Source: Zygnema cylindricum
Taxonomy: Eukaryota; Streptophyta; Zygnematophyceae; Zygnematales; Zygnemataceae
Length of the DNA stretch: 64,000 bases
NCBI GenBank assembly: GCA_037447655.1
Contig: JBBHKE010001770.1
Span: 196,704-260,703, forward strand
Direction: 5' to 3'
The translations under genes were made by a program, and so were the position numbers. Below are positions 11,176 to 23,799 of the stretch, piece by piece. Positions within the stretch are counted from its first letter, which is position 1; the number at the start of each line of letters is the position of its first letter. The notes under the pieces are model-generated. The model did not search any database. It was not told the origin of the DNA and saw only the letters and a list, made by a program, of their open reading frames with translations.

Positions 11176-13260
11176 GTATGCAATCAACAAAATTATTGTT
11201 ATTCGTATTTTTGTAGAGCGATGCCATATATATGCGTATGAGTCCGCCCTTCTTCTTTCTCAATTCCCAAGAAATGTCAGCATAGGTGATACATTTGTGC
11301 GTTGACGGCCAAAAAATTGACTTATTTATTTTTTGTTTTTTTCATCAGATTTGCCTTGAATAAGGATATTTGGGACTACTACTGGTGGGTTGCACTGGCG
11401 TAAATCGGAAAACTGTTGACAGAAACGGCAGCTACGCGAGTATAAAAAAATGTTAGCAAAGAAAGACACATTTAGATCCTCGAAAAAGCTGCCTTGTACA
11501 ACCCAGTTGTGCAGATCTCTCATTGAAATACATCCCCCCATGTTTTACCAAATCTAATCGGGCCATATGACTAAGCATCCGAAAATTTTAAGACTTTCTT
11601 TTGCTCTGGAAAAGTTAAGAAGTTTGAAAGATTATAAAAACATTGTAAACTTGGGGTATTTGGTCAAAGTTGATGCTACTTAACATGTAAAATGACCATG
11701 ATATTATACTTTATGATTTTGTTTTTTTTATGATATAATGTACAAGTTTGGCTTATACGTTGGGTCTGTTTGTTCCAATCCATCAAGATCACCGGTAAAG
11801 CATACAATATCTTAAATGATGTAATACGTAGAGATGATGGGCTAGCTAGATATCGTATATTGAAAAGAGGGGTGGGAGAGGAATGTATGAAGGGATGAAA
11901 GACACTAGTTGAGGACCACGCAATGTATCTTTCCAAATCCTTGTCGAGCGCCGCTAACATGGTCTAGGTTTTGGTTTGAGGCAGCCGTCAACTTACATCA
12001 TGGCGATTGGCCAAGACATTCATCATCTAACAACAATAGTAATTTTGTCCCTTTTCTTGAAAAACCCTCAAAACCCCTCACGAAAAGACCCTACGGTTCT
12101 TTAGATCATCCCTCTTCAAAGTGTCGTCTCATCTCGGCTCACATCACCAAAAACCATTTGGTATATGGCACCGAGACTTATCACTCAATGGTACGCGGTA
12201 CCACGACTTTAGTTTTGCAAATCCAAAGCGATATTCAAAAGTTGTAATTCAAAGCATTTAAAAGGTAATAATACCTCAAATTCCTCTCATGCCACTTGGT
12301 AGAGTTTGGGTGCTCTTTATACCACCCTTTTGACTATACAAATCATATACAGAATTGTTTTTTACAGTTCAATTTATGTTACCACATGACGCATGTGTGT
12401 TTCTTCCTTGTACCATTTGATCTCAAGTCCGTAGCCAAGAGTGACCCCCATGACCATCACGTCAAGGTTTCTCAAATTTATGTATAAAAGTTCACATGCA
12501 AGGTTCTCATTATCAATACTCACATTTTTGCTTTTAAAGATCAACAAATCAAACCCTTAATACCCCAATTTTGAGGAGGTTTTTGCGAAGAAAGGGATAC
12601 TAAAGTTTGACATATGTACGAAAACTTCGTGTCTTAAGCTCGACAAAACAAGGATACTTTAGACATCTCAATAGGAATAGTCATCTTTATAAATATGTTA
12701 ATACCCCCCCAAAGTGTTTAAACTATAGCAAATTCGAACAAGATTAAGGATAACCATGTCGATACAGTTCATTAACACTTACGACATGGAAGATGACCCA
12801 TCATTGCATTTGACCCACACCCTAAAACTTCTGCACAAGATACCGGTTCGCATTAAATTTGGAAAATAACTTCACTTCTTCATCTATTGAAAACTCGAGG
12901 TTGTTTAGTGCTATCTATGCTTAATATCCAAACGGACAGGTGGGGGAATGGATAAGAGTGTAATGTTTGCAAGAACTGTGAAACAGGAGGCACTTGGAAA
13001 AGCTTGTTGTCACAGCCTTTTTTGTGGCTAGAAAACGCTTATAATGGGGGAAATCGGGAAACCTAAGTGTGGGGAGCGAGTGAAAGATCTCATGGTGTGT
13101 TTTAAAAAATTCCAAATTCTTAACTATTCTTTGTGGAATCACTCCTACAGAGGTATCTCGTGCTTATGGAGTTGAGTCCGTCAATCAAGAGCAGAGAATC
13201 CTACGGAAAGGGTTGAAAAATCCTCCGTCTATTCCTAATTTGGAAATAAGCTCGGCATTG
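11176..13260. other. Non-coding interval; no supported gene
   Basis: AT-rich sequence with many stops in all frames. An acceptor-like TTTTTTCATCAG at 11339-11348 may open a decayed downstream exon of copy A, but nothing recognisable follows. Confidence 0.4.
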
Positions 13261-13289
13261 TATTGAAAGCTATGAAATTTTTGAATGAT

Positions 13290-14450
13290 TTTTTTTTCTT
13301 TTTGGCAAGTTGCTTCACATGTAGTTTCCTTTATATTCACCGTTGTCATCCAATTTTTATCTCGATATGGGTATCAACACAACATAATGGTACATCTTCC
13401 GTCTCGTTCCTTAACTACCAAGCTTCATATTGCTCCTTTGCTCAATAGTCTTCACCAACAAATTCTCGTGCTAGCTTTTGTTCAAATATCTTAATGAATA
13501 CTAGACTTCCACAAAAGGTCAAAGACTAAAAAATTTCCTATCGGAGTTTGGGACCTTTGTTTCTTTTTATGGTCACTACTTGAAACCACAAATTTAGGCA
13601 CATTACAAAAAACGCAAGGGACTCGGTTAAATAAAAGTAAAGAGGTAAAAACCGCACTATTCTACAAAAGTCCAATAATTGAACCTTTATACAATTAATT
13701 CCATAAACGTTAAGAAATATACATTTTAAGGTATTTGTGGCCCGTGCCATTTTAATGCTTATGTTACAAAACACGACTACAACTGGCGTTTACACAATAA
13801 GAAAACAACACAAAATAGCACAACATAAGTTTCACAAAAAAACAAAAAAATTGTCGTTCATGAATATTTCACTAATCTGGAACAAAGTCATTAATCAAAA
13901 TATGAGCTACTTTTTGTTTAAACGCCAGCAATTGGGAAATAAATCATCCAAATTAATTTCTTAAGCAATACTTAGAGTGCGTACACTTTCAAAAATAAAT
14001 TTAAGACTTTGTTCCGCATGTAGTTTTTTTCATATTTAACATTGTCATCCAATTTTTGTCTCGAGATAGATAAGAAAAGAAGTGCAAATGCAACATTCTC
14101 CTTCTCGGTCCATGTTTCCAAGGCCACATAATATTCAACTGGATAAAAGAAAAGTAAAAATTCCACGCTATTTTACAAAATGAAATTTGATACAGTCAAA
14201 CTTATAAGGCATAAGTGATATAGATCACTAGAATACTTATACTGCAAAATACTCTCGCAACTGTTGTACCACAATAAACGGACAACACAAAAGTAGAAGG
14301 AAAGCGTTTCACGAACATCCAAAAAAAGTTGTCGAACACGAATATCTGATTTACCCAAAACAGTACCAGCGATCAAAATATAACCTACTATTTGACTTAA
14401 AAGCCATACCTACATCTGGTAGATAGAATTCTCCAAACTATCCCATCTAC
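13290..14450. repeat. Diverged tandem duplication (~700-bp units)
   Basis: Segments at about 13318-13960 and 14018-14450 align along their length with many changes. Shared words include TTGTCATCCAATTTTT followed by GTCTCG or ATCTCG, and the pair GTTGTCGAACACGAATAT / TTGTCGTTCATGAATAT. It lies downstream of the copy B Pro-rich exon on the minus strand. A hydrophobic minus-strand stretch (SQIVGYILIAGTVLG) at about 14330-14390 could be a relic of a membrane exon. Confidence 0.6.
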
Positions 14451-14561
14451 TCAAATGCTTTTATTTTTAAGTATTCTTAAATTATCGTCGTCTCGATTTT
14501 TGAAGTTCTCCAACTGATATTTGTTCAACAACGATAATTTATATGCCGTTCATGTTTAGAT

Positions 14562-14773
14562 TTAGGGGCGGCGACGAGGTGGGGGGGGGGGGCGGCGACG
14601 AGGAGATGGAGATTTTGGACGAGGAGAGGAAGGACGGTGAGAGCGAGGAGGAGGTTTCGAAGGAGGTGAGGGACGAGGGCGAGGACGAGGAGGTGGGGAT
14701 TTTGAAAGGCGGGGGGGGGGATGGGAGGGAGAGCGAGGAGAGGGGGAACGAGGTAGCGGATGCGGCTTCACCA
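14562..14773 (-). CDS. Copy B: Pro-rich (extensin-like) exon
   Basis: Minus-strand exon after acceptor TTTTTAAG (14774-14775). The split codon carried from the Cys-rich exon gives L then VKPHPLPRSPSPRSPS and continues as Pro/Arg/Ser repeats to a TAA at 14562. A run of 13 C (14579-14591 on the plus strand reads G) makes the frame near the end uncertain, so the stop may reflect homopolymer slippage or assembly error. It matches the Pro-rich exons of copies A and C in position and splice phase. The likely role is a flexible wall-contacting linker of a secreted or membrane-anchored LRR protein. What follows it is not identifiable. Confidence 0.6.
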
Positions 14774-15811
14774 CTTAAAAATCATAAAGAGAGGAAGAGT
14801 CATTGTCAACCATAGTATATTTTGCCATAGGAAAAACATTGATTTCTCATAAAAATAAAATAATAATAATAATAATGAATAACAATAATAACAATAATAA
14901 TCACAGTAGTAAACAGTATTATTAATAATTATAACAAGCATAATAACATTTCAGAAACCAGAAAAAAAGAATTGCTATGAATTGCAGGAAAAAATTAGTT
15001 AAGAAATGCGATATTTCCACACGCCATAAAATTTACCAAGACACCCACTCCTCCCACCCCTCGCCCCACCCATTTTCCAATCAATAAGTACGAAATCCGG
15101 AAAAAGAATGACATCAAAACCCGCAAAAAGTAAAAAGAAAAAAATCCGCAATTGATAAATGTATTATTACCACACCTTCACTGAATGTCCCAATAAGTAT
15201 TATGGATACAGAAATCAGTATTTGGTTTTGAACTTTATTGTTTTTAGTAACTAATACATAAAGGGAGAAAGAAAAAAGCAAAGGACTAGGTGGTGAGGGT
15301 AAAAACTTGAATTGGAGAGAAATGAAGAGATGCTGATGGCAAAGAAAAATATTGCTGGAAAATTCGGGGGTGTAGAGAGAAGTGCGGAGAGGATGAGATG
15401 AATCAACAAAAAGTAAAAGAAAAAAATCTCTTCCGATATTTACAAGTGGTTTTTTTTTGGAAATTTCTATCCGTTGTCGTTCAACGAAATTGTAACAAAA
15501 AAAAAAAACTCGTGTTTATTGCAAAGGAAAATCCGGTATCAACTGGAAAGCATTTAATTAAATTCTCTATTGATTCATTTTGCTATTGGATGTAAATAAT
15601 GTTAGTCTATTGAACACGCGATTTTTTTTTTTTTATGTTTTCCATTACAAAAAACCACGTAGATCAAGAATTACTGTCATAGATAAAGACCTTGTTGTGA
15701 GTATCCTATGTGAAACATGCATAAGAATAAAAGAAAGAAAAAGAGCAGAGCATTTTTATTTTTTTGGATAATAGAATGTTTAGCTTCCATCGTACAAAAA
15801 AAAATACATAC

Positions 15812-16090
15812 ATTTGCAGACGAACTTGTTCGTTTTATTGTTGTATCCCTTTTTGCATGCGCACGATGGCCCATTTTTTTCCAATGGAGCAAGAGCCACC
15901 TCCCCCACAAGGGCCTCCTGGTTGGGTCGCATTGCAAAACGCACCACAATCGCTTATACTTCGCTGGTCAGTGGATGCACACCCGGATGGAACTCTTGAG
16001 CCAAACAGGCAATTGTAGCCTAAATAATAACAATAGGGAAGTCCATTGACTCTGGTAATTGGCCCCGTGAAGTAGTTGCCATTAATATAA
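15812..16090 (-). CDS. Copy B: last half-LRR plus Cys-rich (EGF-like) exon
   Basis: Acceptor CTTTACAG, donor GTATGT. Encodes YINGNYFTGP (end of the LRR solenoid), NCLFGSRVPSGC, then QRSISDCGAFCNAT and GGPCGGGGSCS, and, after a one-base slip in a run of A, NGPSCACKKGYNNKTNKF. Compared with copy C, the extra A near 15885 shifts the frame; it could be a real mutation or a sequencing error. The ATG that precedes the acceptor (ATGGCGGAC) is intronic and should not be taken as the start. It follows the five LRR exons at 18.1-23.2 kb. Confidence 0.75.
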
Positions 16091-18134
16091 CTGTAAAGAT
16101 AGTCCGCCATTGTAGAAGAAAAAAAAAGTCGGCAAACCATAAAAACCCATGATTAGACGTATAAAAAATATAGATGTTTAAAAAGGCATTGGTTCGTGTA
16201 CAATAAGACAAACAAACTTATTTTTTTTTAAGCTTGCTTGTTAAAATAAATTAGCTACACATAAAATAACTCAACTTACACTAAAATTGATATAAGAAAA
16301 AAGATTATTAGGATTATGAATAATATGTTTACAACCGATGTTTTCTTTTTTTTACTGGCATTTTTAAAAGAGCCACGTCACCTAAATATAGTAACCTCCA
16401 TTTGCTGTCAGGAAAGTTAAAAAAACCCTATATACCCCTAAAATGATAGTTAAAATTATGGAATTTCTTTTGAGCCACAATAAAAGTGAAAAAAAAACAT
16501 AGCAAAAAATTTATTTATTATGTCAAATCAATCGTCTATTGGAGAAATGTGCTTGTCAAAATAAATAATGTGGTGCATTATTTTGCAACAAACCATCAGA
16601 ATTTGTGCATATTTTTAACGGGACCTAATTAACCAAATAAACAAAGAAATGATAATATGTAAAACCAATTTTAAACGGAACGAATTTGCTAAAAATTGAG
16701 AATGAATAAAGGCGACCATACCACATGGCTCTTATACAATCCTCTCTTCCCCACCCTCCAATAGCTGAATCACAATAAAATCCACAACCAAAAAGGAAAA
16801 ATAATCCATATAGAAAATAGAGGAAACAAAAGCATAATTTTTCAATGTCATGCTTCATATCAGATTGGCTCCAATTTCGATCCCCTCACCTTTTGCCCTT
16901 CTCCCATATCAAGCCATTCAATTTTCACAACTAAATGTCTTTTAAATATATATTATATTTATATATATAAGAAAAGCAATTGAACAAAATAAATGAAAAA
17001 TATAACTTCTATAGAAAAAATACCTCAAATATTGTCAATAAATCGCTAGGAGAAAAATATTATTTATTTACATTATTTATTAATAAAAGTCATGATGCAA
17101 TTTTTAAGGATCTAAGATCAATCGTTAGTAAATATTTTTATTTTTTTACTCTAATTTTATTTTTGTATATTTTATATCTTCTAATATTTATTATTCATAA
17201 ACTACACCGCCAATCGCTATTAGCGTAGAAGTTTCTTTAGCGTATAAGAATAATTATAGTGGTGTACGCTAATTAAGAACTTGAAAATTTCGAAAGAAAT
17301 CGTCTACTCTAATTAGAAATTAGGGTATTTTTTAAATTGTATGGATAATTCTATTTGAGAATAAAAAAAAAAGCGGGACTGAATTAGCGTACACTACGCT
17401 AATAGCGATTGGCGGTGTAGTATTATTTTTCATAATGATTATTGAATATTCACTTTTTTGTTTTTTTTTCCTATTTTTTATCATGACTATTTATTATCAC
17501 TATTATTTGTTATTTACCAGTACTATTATATACTATTCTAATTAAAATTTACTATTCGATGCTTCACGTTTTTATATGATTTCTTGTGATTAATAAGTGT
17601 ACTATTTCACCATTATTGCTATTATTATAATCAGATTATTAATTCATCCTTATTTTTAACCTTTAGCATTAGTATTGTCAAAAGTATTAATAAAGAATAT
17701 GTTGATAAAAAAAACAAGAGCAAAAACAAAACAAACCAAAAAACACTCCACATCATAAGGCTTTTGCCACGCTTTTATTCCCTTTCTCTTTCTTTCATCG
17801 TATTGAAAATTAATCCGATAAAAACGCATAAAAAACCACTAAAAAAATAAATAAAAAAATATGTATTCGTGAATTGTAAGTTTTCTAATCCAAATCTATT
17901 TCAATCATGATCCTTTCAACCCCACCCCATCCAACCCAACGCCCACCCCCTCTCTCCCTTTTTCAACCATTAACTTAAATATTTAAAATTGAAAATCCTA
18001 AAATAAAAACAAAGAAAACATACAAAAGTTTGGTTTTGAAAAACTTTAATTCAATGAATTATTTTTTTGCAACAAAACCACTATTATTTAAGCACTCTTT
18101 TGATCCGTATCACAACCAGTGTCATGAGTCTTAC
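16091..18134. other. Large AT-rich intron of copy B
   Basis: Between the last 72-nt LRR exon and the Cys-rich exon. No coding signal. It contains a 221-bp terminal-inverted-repeat element at 17201-17421. Confidence 0.6.
17201..17421. mobile_element. 221-bp element with 28-bp perfect terminal inverted repeats
   Basis: The left end starts ACTACACCGCCAATCGCTAT (17201-17228) and the right end (17394-17421) is its exact reverse complement. Inner copies of GTACGCTAAT-type words near 17262 and 17385 extend the symmetry. It has MITE size and form, but no clear target site duplication could be read, so the superfamily is open. Confidence 0.75.
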
Positions 18135-18206
18135 AACTCTTTGAGAGACGTCAATTTAGCAACCGACGATGGAACGCTTCCACTCAACTCGTTGTTTTGT
18201 AAATCT
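18135..18206 (-). CDS. Copy B: LRR exon 5 (72 nt)
   Basis: Exactly 72 nt between acceptor GTTACAG and donor GTAAGA. Split Leu codons at both ends give phase-2 introns. Reads DLQNNELSGSVPSSVAKL, the plant extracellular LRR consensus (LxxNxLSGxIPxxL). Confidence 0.88.
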
Positions 18207-19043
18207 CTGTAACATAGCATCCGCAAAACCAAACATAATCTAAATGAAACTCAAATACCGCGGGGAAAAAAACAACATCAACATATAATTTCAAACTCAA
18301 GATGATATTTATTAGCATGCGCCCTCTCTTCTCCATCCCTTCCATCAACTTCCTCCCCTTTCTCTCCACTTTGCTACAATTTGTCACTAATTTCTTTTTA
18401 TTTTATTAGAAAAAAAAAATCAACAAAACATAACCAATCATCAAAAAAGTACATAAATATTAAAAAGAAAAAAAATGAAACAAAACGTCTGAACAAATCA
18501 TGCCAAATTTCAAATAAAAAGTATGTGTTACTAATATTTCGCCATTTATTTATGCATACGATAGTGAACACATGCACAAATATGTATATTTACAACTTAT
18601 CTTTTCTAGCCACCTCCCTTTGCTTTTCTTATTTTGCTTCACATTGGATATTTCCATTTCAAATGATTGAAATAGAAAAATTACAAAAAAAATAATGATC
18701 AGCAAAACGATAAAAAAATTAATAGAAACGGAAAATAAAAAAAAACAAATTGCTATATTTCATACAACATGGCTTTTATCGCACTCCTCACTCTCCTTTA
18801 CATTGCATAAAAAAAAAAAAAAAAATCTCAATACAAAAGGAAAAATAACCATTTGGCCAATGCAATGTTTTGAATTAAAATACGCCCACTCAGTGGTTGT
18901 CATTTAGACATTTGTGACGCTAAACATCCGCAAAACCGATATCCCCTCCCCCCTCCATTCCCCCTCCGTTTGCTCCTGTTTGTCATTAAGGTTTCCAACA
19001 TTAAAAATAAAAAATAATATGAAATCAACATAACCAAATTGTG

Positions 19044-19048
<5 letters not shown>

Positions 19049-19083
<35 letters not shown>
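19049..19083. repeat. (AT)n microsatellite
   Basis: About 17 uninterrupted AT units inside the copy B intron. Shorter AT runs lie at 10411-10428 and 19190-19204. Confidence 0.9.
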
Positions 19084-19086
<3 letters not shown>

Positions 19087-19309
19087 TTCAGAAAGTATAA
19101 GGAATGATTAAATCATGTCAAATTTCAAAACAAAAAACGCATGTTTTCTCTAAAACCCCCCACACACATACATGCATATAAATAATGGATATATATATAT
19201 ATATGTGTGTTTATGTATATTTATATCTTATCCACAATATATAAATATTATACATTTCCGACAATTTTAAATGAAAAATGTTAATAGCAAAAAAATTTGA
19301 AACAAAGAA

Positions 19310-19670
19310 TATAAAGAAAAGTCGAAACGCATAAACCTTCAACACAAAAATGTCCAAACGCAAAAAACACAAAAAGATAGAAAATGCAGAAACGCAGAAA
19401 ATATTGAAACGCAAAATATGAAAAGAGAGAGAAGGATCTAAAATATAAAAAATGTGGAATTTTAAAATATATCCAAAGGCAAAAATCGTCAAATGTAGAA
19501 AGTGTCAAAATATGGAAAATACCAAACTTCAAAAAATGCCAAAATACGAAAAATGCTAAAATGTAAAAAAATGACTTAATAACACAATGTAGAAATGTTA
19601 AACAAGTCAAATTGCAAAAATGTCCAAATGCAAAAAATGTCAAAATAGAGAAGCTGTCAAAGTTTGAAAG
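19310..19670. repeat. A-rich cryptic minisatellite
   Basis: Degenerate repeats of a word like AAAATGTCAAAATGC with loose spacing. The bias keeps the opposite strand open for more than 100 codons (Phe/Cys/Leu-rich), which is a composition artefact and not a gene. Confidence 0.6.
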
Positions 19671-19822
19671 AAAACACAAGTAATTGTGCCAATTTTTGAA
19701 AATTAACGACGTAAAATTTTAACATTTTTCTATCTTTGATGCGAGGAATTATTTTTGCAAGAAAGCATTTCTAGGTGAAGTTTACTTTTGATACGCAACA
19801 CAACCAGTGTTATGTGTATTAC

Positions 19823-19894
19823 AAGAGTTGGAGGGATGTCAGTTGGCCGATGGACGATGGAATGCCTCCACTCAACTGGTTGTCTCTTAACCAT
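19823..19894 (-). CDS. Copy B: LRR exon 4 (72 nt)
   Basis: Exactly 72 nt, acceptor TGTCACAG, donor GTAATA, phase-2 introns both sides. Reads WLRDNQLSGGIPSSIGQL then TSLQLL, a full plant-type LRR. Confidence 0.9.
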
Positions 19895-21274
19895 CTGTGA
19901 CATAAGTCATCGACAAAAACAAGCGTCACAAAAGATGAAAAAGGTCGGAGGCAGAAAAATATACAATATCAAAATAAGGTATTTTCACACACAAATGCAT
20001 TTGCTCGTACGTTCCATCTCGACCCTGCTCTTGAAACTCCTTCTCGCCCCCTCCTGTTTAATTTTTACTTAGTCTTTCACTCAATTTTTCCAGACTGAAT
20101 CATTTCTTTACAGAATTTGATAGTCACAAACTCAGCTTTAAAATTTTCCAACAGTTCAATCACGAAAAAATCAACATGGATGACATAAAAAAAGTTATTC
20201 TATAAAATCATGTAAAAATTCAAAACAAAGATTCATGTTACTTTATTTTTTTACTTATACAAACATATATACATATAAATAATAGATGGATAAGTACATT
20301 TATGTCTTATATTTTACCCCTCTTTTATTCTTTACCTTTTGCGTCACAAAGGTTAATCTATTTCAAATGATTGAAATTGAAAAAAAAACTATAATAATAA
20401 AAGTAATTTTGGTATTATACCAGTAGTAATAGTAGTAACCATAGTGCCAATAAATAAAGTAACACTAATGACCATAGTGCTAACAATAGTGCCAGTACCA
20501 ATTTTAATAATAGTACAACTAATAATAATAAAAACTATAATCAACAAAATCATATATTAATAATAATAACAAAACTAAAAATCCTAATCATCAAATTCAT
20601 CAGTTAGACCAAGAAAAAAAAGAACTGACAAGCATCGGAGGAAAATAAATTATTGCAAAATGCAAAGTTGTCACATGCCACGGCTTTTCCCAAGATTCAC
20701 TCCCTTTCCCACCTATTGTTCCCTCTCCCTTTCCACTAAATGAAATAATAATCCGCACAACAAAAAAAAAACAAATAAAAATCAAAAGGTAAAAAACATA
20801 ATTGTTAAATGTAGTAATATTATAACACTGCCCTTTTCTTTTTTGACTTCCACCTGATGACATAGCATTCTCCAATTCCTAATTTTTGCATATAAAATAA
20901 AAAAAAACCTTTAAGAAAAAAATATCAAAATTTTGAAAAACCTAATCAAATATTGAAATTACTCTATCATAAGATTCACATTGAAAATCAAACTCCCACA
21001 TAAAACCTTCAGAGCAGTTTCAATGATCTATTAGTCATAAAGAAAATTACTTTTATTCCAATCATGATCAACTCTCCCCCTTTCCCCCAGTAACCCATAA
21101 GCCCTTGACTTTCCTATCTTACACCCCTAAGTCTTCGATTTCTATAAATAGATTTTCTTAAAAAAAAAAAATGGTTTTTCATAAAATTCAATGTGGTGAA
21201 CTATTTTTTATACAGACCATTTCCATTGAAAATTCACTTTTGATGCGTAACACATCTAGTGTCATGTATCTTAC

Positions 21275-21346
21275 AAGTATTGAAGGGATGTCATTTGAGT
21301 GATGGATGATGGAATGCTTCCACGCAACTGGTTGAGAGGGAGATGT
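21275..21346 (-). CDS. Copy B: LRR exon 3 (72 nt)
   Basis: Exactly 72 nt, acceptor TGTTACAG, donor GTAAGA. Reads HLPLNQLRGSIPSSITQM then TSLQYL. Same phase as its neighbours. Confidence 0.9.
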
Positions 21347-22266
21347 CTGTAACACCGAGCATCCACAAAACTAATCATAAAAAAAATGTAAATGAATTCA
21401 AATTTCGAGGGAAGATAAACAACTTCAATTTACATTTTTTCCACACAAATCATATTTGTAACTGTACGCACCACAATATTCCCTTCTTTACCCTCTCCCC
21501 ATTTTTGCTAAAAAACCTTCCCACTCACTCTCTCTATTTTTACAATAATACAAAAAAAACAAAACAAAAAACAAATTACACGAAATTGACATAACCCATT
21601 TTCAACAACATATATAGATAATAAAAATTAAAAATAATGATAAAGAAACATCTTAAGAAACATGCAAATTTCAATTAAAAGAAGTTCATTTTTTTTTATA
21701 TATTCTTCATACAGATTTATGCATAAGAATAATCAACATGTATGTTTATTTTTTATCCCTTCCAACTTTTTTTTTCCCTCCCCTCCAATGATTTACATAT
21801 ATCAATTTCAAATGACTAAAAAACTCATCAGCAAAACCAACAGAAAATAGATATGAAATGGAGGACAAAAAAAAAAACGATTGCGTATTGCAAAATTTCC
21901 ACACTTTATGGGTATTTACCCGCTACTCTGTCCCCTTTTCCGTCAAAAAAAAAAGCAAACCAAAAAAAAGAAAACCCAACAGAAAGAAAAAACATACATT
22001 CGATAAATTCGTGGTTTTCAATCCCGATCTAGTAGTCCTTTTCCCCGGCCCATACCAGGCCCACGCGCCTTTTTTTGCCCTCTTTTAAGGATTCACTAAA
22101 ATTTCTATAACTGAATATTCTTAACATAAAAAAAATCGAATAACTATGCGACTTTTCAGAAATACCGAACTAAGACTTTTACAACCTTCAATCAAGGGAA
22201 TTAGTTTTGTAAGATAACATTTCTATTTGAAGGGTACTTTGCGTAACATGTTATTATGAGCCTTAC

Positions 22267-22338
22267 AATTGTTGGAGGGGTTTCAGTTCACCGATAGACC
22301 ATGGAATTTTTCCGCTAAACTGGTTATTCCAAAGATCT
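22267..22338 (-). CDS. Copy B: LRR exon 2 (72 nt)
   Basis: Exactly 72 nt, acceptor TGTCACAG, donor GTAAGG. Reads DLWNNQFSGKIPWSIGEL then KPLQQL. Confidence 0.9.
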
Positions 22339-23124
22339 CTGTGACACAGCATTCACAAAACCAACCATAAAAAAAAAAAAAAAAACTCAAAGTTCAAGGA
22401 ATAGTAAACAGTATCAAAATACAATATTCCGATTTACAATGGTATTTGTTCGCAATTCCCTCTTTTCTCCCCCCCTCCCCTTACCTTCTCTCGCCCCTCT
22501 CTTCGCTTCGCTACAATCTATCAAAAATCAACAAAACTAATGTTTATCATTATGTGTAGATATTACACAAAAATGGAAGAATGATGAAAAAAAAACCAGC
22601 ATTTCAAATCAAAATTTACATCTTTCTTTAATTTCTTCCTAACATACATATGCTTATGAATTATAAATATATGGATACTCGTATCTTTTATAATACATAC
22701 ATGTATATTTTTTTCACCCCTTTTTTTTTGCTTTCCCTCTCTTGTTTCAAACATCTTATCCTTTTGAAATGATAATAGAATAACACAAAAGCAAGAGGAC
22801 GATTGGCAAGAAGTGGAACAAAAAAACAAACTATTACAAAATATTATGTTCCCACACCATAAATTTTCCAATCCACAACTGTTTCAGTCATGATCTCCAC
22901 ATCCCTCCCCCCTCCCTCTGCCCTCGTCCACCATTGAGTCACTTCAATTTCTATATTGACATTTTCTCTAATAAAAACTTTAATCAAAAAAAAGAGTTTG
23001 CTTCTGGGAAACTTCGACAAGGTCACCAATTTTTTTACAACAAACTTTAACTATTGGGAACACAGTTAAATATGTAACACAACCAGTTCTATGCGTAACA
23101 CAACCATAGTGGCATGTGTCCTAC

Positions 23125-23196
23125 ATGGTTTGGAGTGATGTCAGTTGACCGATGGATGATGGAATGCTTCCAGTCAACTCGCAACCAAATAGGAAT
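23125..23196 (-). CDS. Copy B: LRR exon 1 of the array (72 nt)
   Basis: Exactly 72 nt, acceptor TGTCACAG, donor GTAGGA. Reads FLFGCELTGSIPSSIGQL then TSLQT. The Asn of the LRR asparagine position is replaced (FGCE), so this repeat is slightly degenerate. Confidence 0.85.
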
Positions 23197-23799
23197 CTGT
23201 GACACCAAAACCAATTATAAAAAAAGTTAAAGAAAAATACTGAGGGAAAAAAAGCTCTATCAATTTACGATGTTTTCTCACACAATCGCATTTATTCGCA
23301 TGAATAATGATGAAATAAAAAAAAACATAATAAATCATGTCAAATTTCAAATAAAACAATATAAGTTTCTCTACAATCCCTCCCACGTATACATGCATAT
23401 GAATATGAATATATGCATATTTATATCAGTTTTTTTTCATCTATCCCTTTGCTTTATTTTCTTTGCTTCACACGTATCATTCCATTTGACATGAATAAAA
23501 TGAAAAATCATTTCTATCAATAGAACAAAAACAATGATCTGTGGATAAATTATGTATTTTCATTTGACTTATGTAATACTTCTCAACTGCTCTTTCATAA
23601 ACTGCAATTATACTTTGCAAAATCCATTCGTAGCTTATTGAACTTTAAACTAACCATTCCCTATTTTCAGGGATGAGAAAATAGTCAATGCACTAAAATT
23701 TGCTTGTCCATAAAATGAGGAAACCAATTTAGACAGTTTATATGTCATAACCGTTAAGCGTTGCCTCGATCATCACATGACTTTTTGGTGTTTTTTTTT

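Noticed and set aside
11340-11680. Receptor kinase juxtamembrane and kinase domain after copy A
   Set aside because: Only a vague resemblance (LRLSFALEKLRSLKDYK); no glycine loop, HRD or DFG motif is found anywhere nearby.
14543-14815. Acidic Glu/Gly-rich plus-strand open frame
   Set aside because: It is the complement of the Pro-rich exon of copy B, which has splice sites and phase support on the minus strand.
16091-16140. ATG starts (MADYLYS..., MAYRIYS...) just before the Cys-rich exons
   Set aside because: They lie before a conserved TTTACAG/TTTTCAG acceptor in all three copies, so the ATG is intronic and the exon starts after it.
19281-19679. A 132-codon minus-strand open frame rich in Phe, Cys and Leu
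   Set aside because: It is the complement of an A-rich degenerate repeat that lacks stop-forming words on that strand; no codon structure or motif.
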